Below, in pieces: positions 1 through 9,250 of a DNA stretch of 40,785 nucleotides. Source of the stretch: Hallella mizrahii (GTDB taxonomy: Bacteria > Bacteroidota > Bacteroidia > Bacteroidales > Bacteroidaceae); contig NZ_VUNG01000039.1 of the NCBI RefSeq assembly GCF_009695775.1, positions 1 through 40,785 of the forward strand, in the 5' to 3' direction. The stretch's first letter is position 1; the number at the start of each line of letters is the position of its first letter. The position numbers were made by a program, and so were the translations under genes. The notes below the pieces were generated by a model, which saw nothing but the letters and a program-made list of their open reading frames with translations, was not told the DNA's origin and did no database searches.

Positions 1-96
1 TCCGGTGGTCAACTTTTCCTTACAACAACAAAGGTAAAAATTAACCATGAAACTAAAGGTATAAACCTTTAAAATATTCACACTGCAAAGATAAAG

Positions 97-210
97 TAGG
101 GGCGGGGGTTATCCCCGCCCTAACCCCCTTGCCGGTAATCATTCTCCCCCCGTGCCATCTGTTTATATATCTTTTGCGGGGTTAGGGCGGGGTTAAACCC
201 CGCCCCTACG
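97..210. repeat. GC-rich hairpin repeat pair (family C)
   Basis: Two inverted copies of a short GC palindrome lie about 50 bp apart. Each is built on GGGGCGGGG facing CCCCGCCCC with a 3-4 nt loop and is extended by TAACCCC or GGGGTTA. The same unit recurs at about 598-636, 687-811, 1575-1612, 1669-1702, 38143-38174, 38233-38268, 40196-40226, 40293-40320 and 40372-40406. It resembles REP-type intergenic palindromes. Bases 1-96 show no gene or other recognisable feature. Confidence 0.75.
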
Positions 211-256
211 TTCTTCACCGCCTGCCGCACCGTTAACGGGGTAATACCACCCTAGC

Positions 257-716
257 GCTATGCACTATCTTTCGGCCGCAGAATTTTATGCCCAAGGGGC
301 AATTTTACGCGTTAGCGATTTTCGTCATGGGCAGGCTTGACACCAAAGGTGTGGGGCTAAAACTATGGGGTAGGCGGCGAGCTTGCTCGCAAGACTACCC
401 CATAGCTTTAGACCCATTGCTCCTTGGGGAGCATAAGCATGACCATGATTTTCTTTTCTCTTTTCCGTTTGAAAATGTCAAAGCGATAATGGCAGCATAA
501 AGATTTATATTTCCTCTCACTATGATTCCACGGAAAATATCCAGTGCGTCACGGGTAGAGATCTCTGTGTTCTCTGTGTGAGAATATTACAGACAAGGGG
601 GTTAGGGCGGGGATGAACCCCGCCCCTACATTCTCACCGCACCATTAACAGAGCAATACCATAAACACGATGTTAATGTCATCCACCGTATGGGCGGGGT
701 GTATCCCCGCCCTAAC
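257..716 (+). repeat. Partial copy of the ~1 kb palindromic element
   Basis: This stretch matches about 37801-38265 of the full right-hand element almost base for base, in the same orientation. It includes the hairpin with the CGAGCTTGCTCG core and the conserved downstream segment around 520-593. It lacks one hairpin arm and both terminal inverted repeats, so it is a truncated copy. The 70-codon open frame in it (288-500) recurs in every copy only because the repeat does. I do not call it a gene. Confidence 0.8.
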
Positions 717-811
717 CCCCTTGTCGGTAATTATTTCATTCCCCCCTGCCGCATATTTTTGATATGTTTTGCGGGGTTAGGGCGGGGATGAACCCCGCCC
801 CTACGTTCTCA
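687..811. repeat. GC-rich hairpin repeat pair (family C)
   Basis: An inverted pair of the GGGGCGGGG...CCCCGCCCC unit, arranged as at 97-210: CCCGCCCTAACCCCC on one side, an AT-rich spacer, then GCGGGGTTAGGGCGGGG. The gap from 812 to 1030 holds no convincing gene. An open frame at 875-1072 runs through the hairpin described next and matches no family I know. Confidence 0.7.
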
Positions 812-1030
812 CCGCCTGCCGCACCGTTAACGGGGTAATACCACCCAACCCCGCCCTACGCAGTTGCGAGGCAGATGGTGATTGTTGGGAAAACTGACAA
901 AAAAAAGGTCCTGAGAAGACGATTCTCGTCAACAAACGTCCAGTCGCCCGTGATTTCGCGATTTTCGTGCGATTTTCTTAAGCCACTGATGCACAGCAAG
1001 ATACGCAAAACACTTAGTTTGCGTACCAAC

Positions 1031-1069
1031 AAAAAAGGTGCTTTGACATTGTCAAAGCACCTTTTTTCG
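1031..1069. terminator. Hairpin with A/T tracts, terminator-like
   Basis: The arms AAAAAAGGTGCTTTGAC and its near-perfect complement GTCAAAGCACCTTTTTT meet with a three-base loop and end in a T run, as in a bidirectional intrinsic terminator. No gene is seen on either side to be served by it, so it may be part of the surrounding repeat DNA. Confidence 0.5.
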
Positions 1070-1115
1070 TGATCATCTCAGTGGTTTTATGCTGTCATCT
1101 CAGTTGTTTCATCAA

Positions 1116-1178
1116 GTCATCTCAGTTGTTTCATCAAGTCATCTCAGTGAGATGACACGAAGAAACAACCGAGATGAC
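1116..1178. repeat. 63-nt imperfect hairpin with duplicated left arm
   Basis: A 30-nt left arm containing two GTCATCTC blocks around GTTGTTTC faces a 30-nt right arm with GAGATGAC, GAAACAAC and GAGATGAC, separated by a 3-nt loop. Part of the left arm (CAGTTGTTTCATCAAGTCAT) is also directly repeated just upstream. Bases 1179-1277 show nothing I recognise. Confidence 0.65.
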
Positions 1179-1277
1179 CACGCCACCGGTACTTTTTCCC
1201 CTTCCAAGGCTTGTTTTTGTCTATTCCTAACCTTGTTTTTTTTCTAGAACGCACAATAATTCCAACACACTTTTGTC

Positions 1278-2332
1278 AAATAATAATTATTGTTACACCT
1301 GACTTCATCACATCTTTGGTTGGATGAAGTGTCATCATTGATTATCAGTTAGTTATAAGCTTATTTCTGCAATTGATGGTGACGCAATTACGAATTATGG
1401 AATGATACCCCTCCTTAACAGCCCGGCAGACAGTCAATGTCTTTGTCCTGACTCATATTGCCTTGCCATCTCCAGATGATACGAAAAAAGAAAATCATGT
1501 ACAGGCTCCTGCTTTCGTCATTGGGACACCCAAGTTCCAAGATTGGTGACTATATCGACCCACTCATATGTTTTGCGGGGTTAGGGCGGGGATAAACCCC
1601 GCCCCTACGGTGGATGACATTAACATCGTTTTTATGGTATTGCCCTGTTAACGGTGCGGTGGGGCCGTAGGGGCGGGGTTCATCCCCGCCCTAACCCCCT
1701 TGTCTGTAATATTCTCACACAGAGAACACAGAGATCTCTACCCGTGACGCACTGGATATTTTCCGTGGAATCATAGTGAGAGAAAATATAAATCTTTATG
1801 CTGTCATTATCGCTTTGGCATTTTCAAACGGAAAAGAGAAAAGAAAATCATGGTCATGCTTATGCTCCCCAAGGAGCAATGGGTCTAAAGCTATGGGGTA
1901 GTCTTGCGAGCAAGCTCGCCGCCTACCCCATAGCTTTAGCCCCACACCTTTGGTGTCAAGCATGCCCATGACGAAAATCGCTAACGCGTAAAATTGCCCC
2001 TTGGGCATAAAATCCTGCGGCCGAAAGATAGTCCATAGCGTCTTGAAAGTCTGCTATGCTGCTTGTGTTCTGTTGGGCGGTATCATATTTTATGCGCTCT
2101 GCGCAATTTTACGCGATAGCGATTTTCGTCACGGGCAGGCTTTGTCCCTTTGTAGGGGGTGGTGCTGAGGTGACGGGGGCAGCCGACGAGCTTGCTCGTA
2201 AGGCTGTCCCCCATCACCTCAGCACCATAGCTCCATGGGGAGCTAAAGTCTGTACGCGACTATTTTCCAAAAACTTATTCTCGATTCAGGATGACGCATT
2301 GACGAAGTCAGGAAATAATAATTATTGTTACA
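1278..2332. repeat. 20-bp direct repeats flanking the left element
   Basis: The 20-mer AAATAATAATTATTGTTACA occurs exactly at 1278-1297 and again at 2313-2332, immediately outside the two ends of the element at 1298-2312. It looks like a target-site duplication. The right copy contains the stop codon of the GH3 gene (2328-2330, minus strand), so the element landed exactly at the end of that gene without altering its product. Confidence 0.8.
1298..2312 (-). mobile_element. ~1.0 kb palindromic non-autonomous element, left copy
   Basis: A 1015-bp block with 13-bp terminal inverted repeats (CCTGACTTCATCA at 1298-1310 and the complement of CCTGACTTCGTCA at 2300-2312). It is nearly identical, in reverse orientation, to 37530-38543. 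Inside are two long hairpins arranged back to back (about 1885-1945 and 2150-2235), sharing a CGAGCTTGCTCG/CGAGCAAGCTCG core, plus two family C GC palindromes. It holds no transposase or other credible gene, so it behaves like a MITE mobilised in trans. The long variable target duplications recall the IS1634 group, but that link is only an inference. Confidence 0.8.
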
Positions 2333-4586
2333 GCTTGAGCGTCGACTTCTTCAACGCATTGTCGCTGCTGTTGGGTCCCACCATGATGTCGTAGTCGCCC
2401 GCGTCGAGGATATCGCGTCCGTTGCCGTCCTTATACTTCAGCATGTCGGATGTGACCGTGAAGTCGATGCGCCGGCTCTCACCGGCCTTGAGATGCACAC
2501 GGCGGAAGCCTTTGAGCTCCTTCACCGGACGTGCGATCTGTGCGGCAGGATGGTGGATATAAAGTTGTACCACCTCATCGCCGTCACGCTTGCCAGTGTT
2601 GGTCACCGTCACGGAAGCCGTCACGCTGCCATCGCGGGCAATGCGGTCAGCACTCAGCTCCACGTCGCCGTAGCTGAAGGTGGTGTAGCTCAATCCATAG
2701 CCAAAGGGATAGAGCGGGTCGTTGCGCACGTCGATATAGTTGCTCTGAAACTTATAGTATTTCTTCGCGCCCTCAGCCACGGGGCGTCCCGTGCGGAGAT
2801 GGTTGTAATAAAGCGGTATCTGGCCCATACACTGCGGCAAGGTCGTCACGAGTCGCCCCGTGGGCACCTTATCACCAAAGAGCACGTCGCAGATGGCATC
2901 AGCGGCCTCCGAACCACCAAACCATACATTGAGGATGGCCTGGCAGTGCTCGCTCTCCCATTTCAGAATCGTAGGACGGCCCGAGAAGTTCAGCAGCACG
3001 ACGGGCTTGCCCATGGCGCAGAGCTGACGCAAGAGCCGCATCTGGGCATCCGGCAGATTGAGGTCGGCGCGTGAGGAGCTCTCGCCGCTCATCTCGGTCA
3101 TCTCTCCCATGGCACAGACGATGACGTCGGCCTGACGAGCGGCTGCCAAGGCTTCCTGCTCAGCCAGCCTGCTGTCCACACGCGGGATGGGACGGCCGAA
3201 GGAGCAGTTGGCTTGTGTGGCCGAGTCGTCGTAGATGTTGCAGCCCTGGGCATAGACCACCCGGGCCTTGCCGGCAACAGCACGCTCCATGGCTTCTTTC
3301 AATGTGGCGTAGAGCTCGGGCTTGTCGGCTGTCGACCAACTGCCGACCATGTTCGACCGGTCATTGGCGAGCGGGCCGATGAGGGCGATGGTACCCTCAC
3401 GCTTGAGTGGAAGGATGTCTCCCTCGTTTTTCAACAGCACGAAGGTCTCGGCTGCCATGTCGCGGGCGAGCGAACGGTGCTCGGGGGTGTAGAGCGCTGT
3501 CTTAGCCCGCTTGCTATTGAGGAAACGGTAAGGATTCTGAAAGAGCCCTAATTTGTATTTTGCCTCCAACACGCGGCGGCAAGCCTGGTCGACATCTGCC
3601 TCGCTGACTTTTCCTTCCTTCACGAGTTGCAGCAGATGGGTGCTGTAAGCATTGGAGCACATGTCCATGTCGGTGCCTGCCTTCAGTGCCTCTGCCGAGC
3701 AGGTGGCGAGATCGCCCATGCCGTGAACGACCATCTCGCTGATCGAACCGTAGTCGGTCACCAGGAAGCCGTCGAAGCCCCACTGCCGGCGCAGCACGTC
3801 GTTGAGGAGCCAGGGGTTGGCGGTGGCGGGGATGCCGTCGACAAGATTGAAGGAAGACATCACCGAACCGACCCCCGCACGCACAGCCGCCTCGTAGGGC
3901 GGGAAGTACTGGTTGTACATTCTGACGTGGCTCATATCCACGGTGTTGTAATCTCGTCCGGCCTCCACGGCACCGTAGAGCGCGTAGTGCTTCAGACAGG
4001 CCATGGCGTTCTCGGGTCCATAGTTGCCCTGAAGTCCCTCAACCATCACCTTGGCGATGGCACTGCCAAGAAACGGATCCTCACCGGAGCCTTCAGCGAT
4101 GCGGCCCCACCGCGGATCGAGGGCGATGTCGACCATCGGGCTGTAGACCCAGTCGATGCCTTGAGAGGTGCACTCACGGGCAGCCATCTCCGCACCACGG
4201 CGGATCGCGGTGGTGTCCCAGCTGCACGCCTGTGCCAAGGGAATGGGCAGCACGGTCTGGAAGCCATGGATGACATCAAAACCGAAAAGCAGGGGGATGC
4301 CCAGGCGGCTCTTCTTCACGGCGATCTGCTGCAAGGCTTTGATCTTCACCGGATCGCGCAGGCTCAACACAGCGCCCAGCTTGCCCTCAGCCGTCAGCCG
4401 CGCCAGCGGACTGTCCATCTCCTTGCCGGTGACGATGTCTCCGCCCGGCAGAAGGTTGAGCTGTCCGATCTTCTCCTCCAGCGTCATGCGGCTCATGAGC
4501 TGGGAAACAAAGGTGTCCATGGCATTGTCGGCTCTGCCGGCCAGCGCCACGGCACAAAGAAAGAAAGCAACGAATAGTTTTCTCAT
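2328..4586 (-). CDS. bglX: Glycoside hydrolase family 3, periplasmic beta-glucosidase (BglX-like)
   Basis: A 752-residue secreted GH3 enzyme expected to remove terminal beta-D-glucosyl (or beta-xylosyl) residues from oligosaccharides in the periplasm. Residues 1-19 form a signal peptide (MRKLFVAFFLCAVALAGRA). The GH3 N-terminal barrel follows with the KHY motif at 199-201 and the probable nucleophile Asp278 in LVTDYGS. Then come the GH3 C-terminal domain with a GEMTEMSGES loop and a C-terminal Fn3-like domain ending near TSDMLKYKD. Length matches E. coli BglX (765). An upstream in-frame Met at 4694 exists, but the 4586 start gives a proper signal peptide. The gene stands alone. Its stop codon lies inside the 20-bp target duplication of the neighbouring element. 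Confidence 0.92.
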   Translation of the reverse strand: MRKLFVAFFLCAVALAGRADNAMDTFVSQLMSRMTLEEKIGQLNLLPGGDIVTGKEMDSPLARLTAEGKLGAVLSLRDPVKIKALQQIAVKKSRLGIPLLFGFDVIHGFQTVLPIPLAQACSWDTTAIRRGAEMAARECTSQGIDWVYSPMVDIALDPRWGRIAEGSGEDPFLGSAIAKVMVEGLQGNYGPENAMACLKHYALYGAVEAGRDYNTVDMSHVRMYNQYFPPYEAAVRAGVGSVMSSFNLVDGIPATANPWLLNDVLRRQWGFDGFLVTDYGSISEMVVHGMGDLATCSAEALKAGTDMDMCSNAYSTHLLQLVKEGKVSEADVDQACRRVLEAKYKLGLFQNPYRFLNSKRAKTALYTPEHRSLARDMAAETFVLLKNEGDILPLKREGTIALIGPLANDRSNMVGSWSTADKPELYATLKEAMERAVAGKARVVYAQGCNIYDDSATQANCSFGRPIPRVDSRLAEQEALAAARQADVIVCAMGEMTEMSGESSSRADLNLPDAQMRLLRQLCAMGKPVVLLNFSGRPTILKWESEHCQAILNVWFGGSEAADAICDVLFGDKVPTGRLVTTLPQCMGQIPLYYNHLRTGRPVAEGAKKYYKFQSNYIDVRNDPLYPFGYGLSYTTFSYGDVELSADRIARDGSVTASVTVTNTGKRDGDEVVQLYIHHPAAQIARPVKELKGFRRVHLKAGESRRIDFTVTSDMLKYKDGNGRDILDAGDYDIMVGPNSSDNALKKSTLKL

Positions 4587-4623
4587 ATGAATAAGGTATG
4601 TTACTTCAAGATAAACGATCTTT

Positions 4624-4791
4624 TCAACACAATATTGTCTGAGGCATTGCCCACAAGTGCCGTAAATTCGCCTTGCGTGCCTTGGCGACGGCATTGGCGA
4701 TGAGTTGTTGGCGCGAGCGGCTGTCCGTCAGATCCTGCCCGGTCGTCACACCATTATAGGCGAAGACAAAGCGCTTCAGGCGACTTTTCAT
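4624..4791 (-). other. Short open frame, possible gene remnant
   Basis: A 55-codon frame on the minus strand whose frame stays open a few codons upstream of its ATG. It reads through a composition resembling real coding DNA (FVFAYNGVTTGQDLTDSR...). I do not recognise the family. It sits between the GH3 gene and the terminator of the efflux operon and could be the tail of a deleted gene. The alternative is chance, since part of it overlaps the upstream leader of the GH3 gene. Confidence 0.25.
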
Positions 4792-4825
4792 GTCTACACC
4801 GGGGAAAATTCCGCAAATGACAAAA

Positions 4826-4852
4826 CTCTGAGGAACTTATTGTTCCTCAGAG
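4826..4852 (-). terminator. Intrinsic terminator of the efflux operon
   Basis: A perfect 11-bp stem CTCTGAGGAAC / GTTCCTCAGAG with a 5-nt loop. On the minus strand it is followed by TTTTG, about 50 bp past the stop codon of the RND pump gene. Confidence 0.7.
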
Positions 4853-4904
4853 ACTTATTAAAAAGATTAACAACAAACTATGCACTTAGTTGCGGAATTA
4901 AGGT

Positions 4905-7900
4905 TTATGCTTTCATCATCTCCACGTCTCTTGCGAGCTTCACCTTCGGGTCTTCCATGAACCGCCAGTAGGCGACAGGCATGACGGTGAGGATGAAGAA
5001 CATCGTAAAGATGGTACCGAGGAAGATGACGGCGGCCATAGGCATCCACAGCGAACTGCCGCCTAAGAGCATCGGCACCACGCCCACCGAGGCACAAGCC
5101 GAAGTGAGGAAGATTGGGCGCATGCGCTCCTTCGCAGCTTCAAGGATACTGTCATGCATCGACATATTCTTCGTATTGTAGAGCTCGTGGGCATAGTCGA
5201 AGAGGATGATACCGTTTCGTACAAGCACACCCATGAGCGACACGAAGCCAAGGATACACGTCAGACTCACATCAATGCCTGTCATCCAGATGCCCACCGA
5301 GGCACCGAAGATACAGAGCGCCAGACTTCCGAGCATGATGAACGACTCACGCACATTGCGGAAATGCCATATCAAGACAAAGAAGATGATGCACACGGCA
5401 ATGATCAGCGCCGCGACAATATTCGGGATCTGCTCCGTATCCGTCTCATACTGACCGCCATAGCTCACCTGTACGCCTTCGGGGAGATGCATCGACGCCA
5501 CTTCCTTCATGATCGATGCGTTCATGTGCTCCACATTGTATTGCGGATCTACCTCCGCCACAACCGATATTGTACGCAGACCATTGCGGTGCACGATCTG
5601 CCCATATTCCATTTTATTCTCCACCGTCGCTATCTCACGAAGCGGTACGGAGCGGAGCCCGCCGAGCACAGGCATCTGCTCGTTGAGCAAGTCGTTGACC
5701 GACGACGAATCGCTATGCAGCGATTTGATGACGGTCTTCACACTGAAGTCGCCGTCCCACATCTGTGCCACGGGGAGACCGGAGGAATAGCGCAGGGCAA
5801 GGTTCATCTGTACATAAGCATTCGTCAGTCCGAGCCGGTCGGCAGCATCCTCATTGAGCTTGATGCGCGTCGTAGCCAACGGCTCACGCCAGTCGGTACG
5901 CACGAGCTCCAGACCGTCCCGAAGACGCAGCCTATGCTCGATACTGTCTGCTGCCGTGTTCAGTGCCGTGAAATCGTCGCCCGTGATACGCACCTCTATC
6001 GGGTTCTCTTCCTTACTGTAAGAAAGATGCTTGATCTTCACGATACCCTCCGGGAAATAGTTTGTGAAGCGTTTCTTGCACTCCGCCACAATCTTCTCCG
6101 TGGCGTCATTGCTCTTGGTATTGACAATGAACTGTGCGAAGTTATCTCCCGGGATCTGCGGTGCGTAAGTCGTCTGGAATCGGGGCGAGGACATGCCATG
6201 GAAGTTGGCCACCGACACCACACCCGGGATGCGCCGGATCATGTGCTCCAACGAGTCGGTGAGCACATTCGTACCCTTCACCGTGGTACCCGTAGGCATG
6301 AACACCTCCACGGCGAACTGGTCACGCTGGGCGATAGGCATGAGCTTCTGAGGCAACAGGGCAAAGACGAGGCATCCGATGACGATGCTCGCAATCCCTG
6401 CGCCCAAGGTCACCCGCCAGTGGGCAAAGCATTTCTCGATGGCTTTGTTATAGAAGCGCTGCATGACATCGAGGAGGTTGAAGGCTTTCTTGCCGTTCAC
6501 CGTCACCCCCGTCTCGATAGGCTTGCGGATCGCAAAATACATCAGGATAGGCAGCAGTGTCTGCGCGATGATCATACTCACGAAGAGCACGATAGAAATA
6601 GCCCACGGGAACATCTTCAGGAAGTCGTGCATCACACCCGTCATCGTGATGAGGAACGGGAAGAAGGTGATAGAGATACACAGCGTCGCCGAGAAGATAC
6701 TCTTGAGGAAGTGGTTCGTCGCCTCTACGGCCGCCGCCCATCGGTGCATGCCCGCGGCGAGGTTGTTGACATAACCGTCGATAATCACGATAGAATCGTC
6801 GACAATCATTCCCAATGTCATGATGAGCGCCGCAAGGGTCACGGTGTTCAGCTCCAAGTCGAAGATATAGAACAGTCCGAGGGAGATGAAAATCGTTATC
6901 GGCATAGTGGCTGCTGCTACGGCTGCCACCTGCCGCGGCATGATGAGCACAACGACAAGCAACACGGAGCAGATAGCGATGAGCAGCTCACGCAGGAAGT
7001 CATAGATAGAATCGTCTACAACTTGCTTCTGATCGGTGATCTTACTGATATGTACGTCTGCCGGCAGGTCTGCCTTGATATGCTCGAGCTTCTTGTTGAT
7101 CGCCGATCCCATCGTAGAGATATTCGTGCCCTCCTTGTTGGTCACGGAGAGCAGCAACGCCTTCGTACCGTTCACGGTGACATACTTCGTCAGGTCAGGG
7201 TATTCAATCTTCACCGTGGCTACATCCTTCAGGCGCACGGTCTTTCCGCGCGGGTCGGTGTAGATGACCGCATTCTCTACATCGTAGATGGTGTTCAGAC
7301 TCTCATCGACATGGATCGGACTGCGATAGAACCGGTTGCCCACATTGCCGCCCGTACTCGTGAAACCCTTTCCTGCCAGTTCCTGCGCCACAGCAATATA
7401 AGAGATGCCATACTTAGACAGACGCGTGGCATCGAGGTAGATATCGATTTGCGGGTTCTGCTCTCCTGTGAGACTCATCTTTCCTACAGAGGGTATCATG
7501 CGGAGCGAATCCTGCATGATCATCATATAGCGCCACAGCTCACGGTAGGTCTTGTCCTTACTCTCCAAGGAGATAAGCTCCGAAGAAACGTCGCCGAAGT
7601 CGTCCTGCACGCGCACGGCAAGCACGCCTACTGGAAGACTGGAACTCTTGAAGGTCTGCACACCATGTTTGAACTTCGACCAGAACTCATCCTTGTCCTC
7701 GATGTTCTCATTGAGTTCCACAACAATGATCGACATACCATCGCGCGAATAGCTCACGGTCTTCTCCTTCAACACCTCTTTATAAGAGAAGATGTAACGC
7801 TCCAATGGCTTCGTCACCTGTTGCTCCACTTCCTCCGAGGTCGCACCCGGATAGACCGCTGCTACGATGCCCTCGCGCACGGTGTAATCGGGGAACTCAT

Positions 7901-8018
7901 TCTTATTGATATTCACCAGTCCATAAACGCCGAGTGCCACAAGGCACGTCACCAACAGAATGACGATCTGCCGGTAATACAAGCATATCTCCTGGAATGA
8001 TCTGTGTTTCTTCTGCAT
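4905..8018 (-). CDS. RND-family inner-membrane efflux pump (AcrB/CzcA-like)
   Basis: A 1037-residue proton-driven exporter of the resistance-nodulation-division superfamily, the length expected for a full AcrB-type protomer. It shows the N-terminal membrane helix (residues ~14-35), the porter-domain signature YPGATSEEVEQQV, and the TM4 proton-relay segment LGMIVDDSIVIIDGYVNN with its paired aspartates. A second porter domain and six C-terminal helices follow, including the GFVSLMGVLVRNGIILFDY segment. It lies 33 bp downstream of the adaptor gene on the same strand, so the two are surely co-transcribed. No TolC-like outer-membrane channel is present, so it must borrow one. The substrate cannot be read from the sequence; drugs, dyes or bile-type compounds are more likely than metals because no metal-binding motif stands out. 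Confidence 0.93.
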   Translation of the reverse strand: MQKKHRSFQEICLYYRQIVILLVTCLVALGVYGLVNINKNEFPDYTVREGIVAAVYPGATSEEVEQQVTKPLERYIFSYKEVLKEKTVSYSRDGMSIIVVELNENIEDKDEFWSKFKHGVQTFKSSSLPVGVLAVRVQDDFGDVSSELISLESKDKTYRELWRYMMIMQDSLRMIPSVGKMSLTGEQNPQIDIYLDATRLSKYGISYIAVAQELAGKGFTSTGGNVGNRFYRSPIHVDESLNTIYDVENAVIYTDPRGKTVRLKDVATVKIEYPDLTKYVTVNGTKALLLSVTNKEGTNISTMGSAINKKLEHIKADLPADVHISKITDQKQVVDDSIYDFLRELLIAICSVLLVVVLIMPRQVAAVAAATMPITIFISLGLFYIFDLELNTVTLAALIMTLGMIVDDSIVIIDGYVNNLAAGMHRWAAAVEATNHFLKSIFSATLCISITFFPFLITMTGVMHDFLKMFPWAISIVLFVSMIIAQTLLPILMYFAIRKPIETGVTVNGKKAFNLLDVMQRFYNKAIEKCFAHWRVTLGAGIASIVIGCLVFALLPQKLMPIAQRDQFAVEVFMPTGTTVKGTNVLTDSLEHMIRRIPGVVSVANFHGMSSPRFQTTYAPQIPGDNFAQFIVNTKSNDATEKIVAECKKRFTNYFPEGIVKIKHLSYSKEENPIEVRITGDDFTALNTAADSIEHRLRLRDGLELVRTDWREPLATTRIKLNEDAADRLGLTNAYVQMNLALRYSSGLPVAQMWDGDFSVKTVIKSLHSDSSSVNDLLNEQMPVLGGLRSVPLREIATVENKMEYGQIVHRNGLRTISVVAEVDPQYNVEHMNASIMKEVASMHLPEGVQVSYGGQYETDTEQIPNIVAALIIAVCIIFFVLIWHFRNVRESFIMLGSLALCIFGASVGIWMTGIDVSLTCILGFVSLMGVLVRNGIILFDYAHELYNTKNMSMHDSILEAAKERMRPIFLTSACASVGVVPMLLGGSSLWMPMAAVIFLGTIFTMFFILTVMPVAYWRFMEDPKVKLARDVEMMKA

Positions 8019-8051
8019 ACTCGATACCTTCTACCTAATCGGCAACAACAT

Positions 8052-9119
8052 CTACTTGATAATCTCACACCGTGTACCTTCCGATACCTTCTGCTGACCT
8101 TCTACGATGAGCTGGTCGCCGGGCTCCAGACCACCGTTCACACGTATGCCCTGGGAGGTATCGTCGAGGAAGTTGATATATCGTTTTGTAGCCCGTCCGT
8201 TCTTCACGATCCACACAAACATCCTGTTGTCGGGGTTGATCTGTACCACCTTGGCCGGCACGAAGACGCTCATCTGTCCCCGGGAGAAACGAGAGTAGAC
8301 CTGGCAGATCATACCTGGCAAGAGCTTATGGTCGGGATTGTTGACGAGCAGTTTGACATCATACGTACGGCTCAAGGGGTCTGCAGTGACACCTTTCTCT
8401 ATCACCTTGCCATAGAATGTAGCGCTCCCAATGGCATCGCAGCATATCATCATCTCCTCGCCACGCTGCATCTGGTTCACCTCGTCCTCCGGCACGGAGA
8501 TAGAAATCTTCACCCGGTCGATATGCACGAGCTTTGCCACCATCACACCCGGCAGCACATTCTGCCCCACGTCGGCAGCCTTCTCTGAGATATATCCACT
8601 GACCGGCGCCGTCAGACGGGTATCGCCTGTACCTTTGCGGGCTATCGTCTCCAAGGCTGCTGCCGAAGCCACAGCCTCACGCGCCTCAGCAAGCGCCGTC
8701 TGGGCCTGTACCCATTTGGAATCGGAGATGACGCCCGACTGATGCAACCCTTTCGAGCGTTTATAGGTATCCAGCGCCTGACGATAAGCCTGACGAGCCT
8801 GCTGGGTCACGGCATGCGCCGACTGCAAGGCACCGGTCTGACCTGTGGCATTGATCGTAGCCACAAGCTGTCCGCGACTCACCATCTGACCCTGATCCAC
8901 AGCCATCGTCTGCACAGTACCCGCCACGGGGAAGCTCAGGCTCACGCCACTCTCCTCCTCTACAGTGCCACTGTAGGCATTCTCACCGTTGACCTGAACG
9001 GCACCTATCTCCTGTACTTTCACTCTCACGGGTTTCTGGACGGAACTCGCCTGTTTGCCTCCACAACTACTCAGCACCACAAGTAGTGTCGTCAAGAAAG
9101 AATAGCCTATTCTTCTCAT
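8052..9119 (-). CDS. RND periplasmic adaptor (membrane fusion protein), lipoprotein
   Basis: A ~355-residue membrane-fusion protein linking the pump to an outer-membrane channel. The lipobox LVVLSSC near residue 20 predicts lipid anchoring. The family order is visible: a first half-lipoyl strand region (SLSFPVAGTVQ), an alpha-helical hairpin (TQQARQAYRQALDTYKRSKG), a second half (TRLTAPVSGYISEKAADVGQ), then a beta-barrel and membrane-proximal domain. A longer frame starts at 9146, but the TAGCTTTG promoter core at 9158-9165 would place that ATG almost on the transcript start. The 9119 Met also gives a better signal peptide. It is the first gene of a two-gene operon with the pump. Confidence 0.9.
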   Translation of the reverse strand: MRRIGYSFLTTLLVVLSSCGGKQASSVQKPVRVKVQEIGAVQVNGENAYSGTVEEESGVSLSFPVAGTVQTMAVDQGQMVSRGQLVATINATGQTGALQSAHAVTQQARQAYRQALDTYKRSKGLHQSGVISDSKWVQAQTALAEAREAVASAAALETIARKGTGDTRLTAPVSGYISEKAADVGQNVLPGVMVAKLVHIDRVKISISVPEDEVNQMQRGEEMMICCDAIGSATFYGKVIEKGVTADPLSRTYDVKLLVNNPDHKLLPGMICQVYSRFSRGQMSVFVPAKVVQINPDNRMFVWIVKNGRATKRYINFLDDTSQGIRVNGGLEPGDQLIVEGQQKVSEGTRCEIIK

Positions 9120-9157
9120 AATATAATAAAAATGGTGTGATTTCATGTTTATTTTTG

Positions 9158-9165
9158 CAAAGCTA
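9158..9165 (-). promoter_or_regulatory. Promoter -7 element for the efflux operon
   Basis: TAGCTTTG on the minus strand fits the Bacteroidota TAnnTTTG -7 consensus and lies about 40 bp before the chosen adaptor start. No clear -33 TTTG partner is seen. Confidence 0.45.
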
Positions 9166-9250
9166 CTAAAATTTAATGAGGAATTGCCAATTATTATGCT
9201 AAATTTATATTAATTTTATTACGCCTCAACTTATAGTTTTTTAACAAAGC

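Noticed and set aside
288..500. A 70-residue frame (MPKGQFYALAIFVMG...) present in all four element copies
   Set aside because: Its recurrence follows from the DNA repeat. The frame crosses the hairpin stem, the second strand mirrors it, and no ribosome-binding or family signal supports a protein. In the related hairpin the frame is not kept.
875..1072. A 65-codon frame near the left repeats
   Set aside because: It ends through the terminator-like hairpin, has a basic, low-complexity product, and shares only a short repeat with the right side of the window.
2056..2394. A 112-codon frame running from the element into the GH3 3' end
   Set aside because: It crosses the element border and the target duplication and has no recognisable domain.
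3627..4577. A 316-codon plus-strand frame across the GH3 gene
   Set aside because: Shadow of the GH3 coding strand; low-complexity His/Arg/Val-rich product.
5154..8000. A 948-codon open frame antisense to the RND pump gene
   Set aside because: It is the complementary-strand shadow of a GC-biased gene; the protein is rich in His, Arg and Asp with no domain, while the minus-strand product has all RND motifs.
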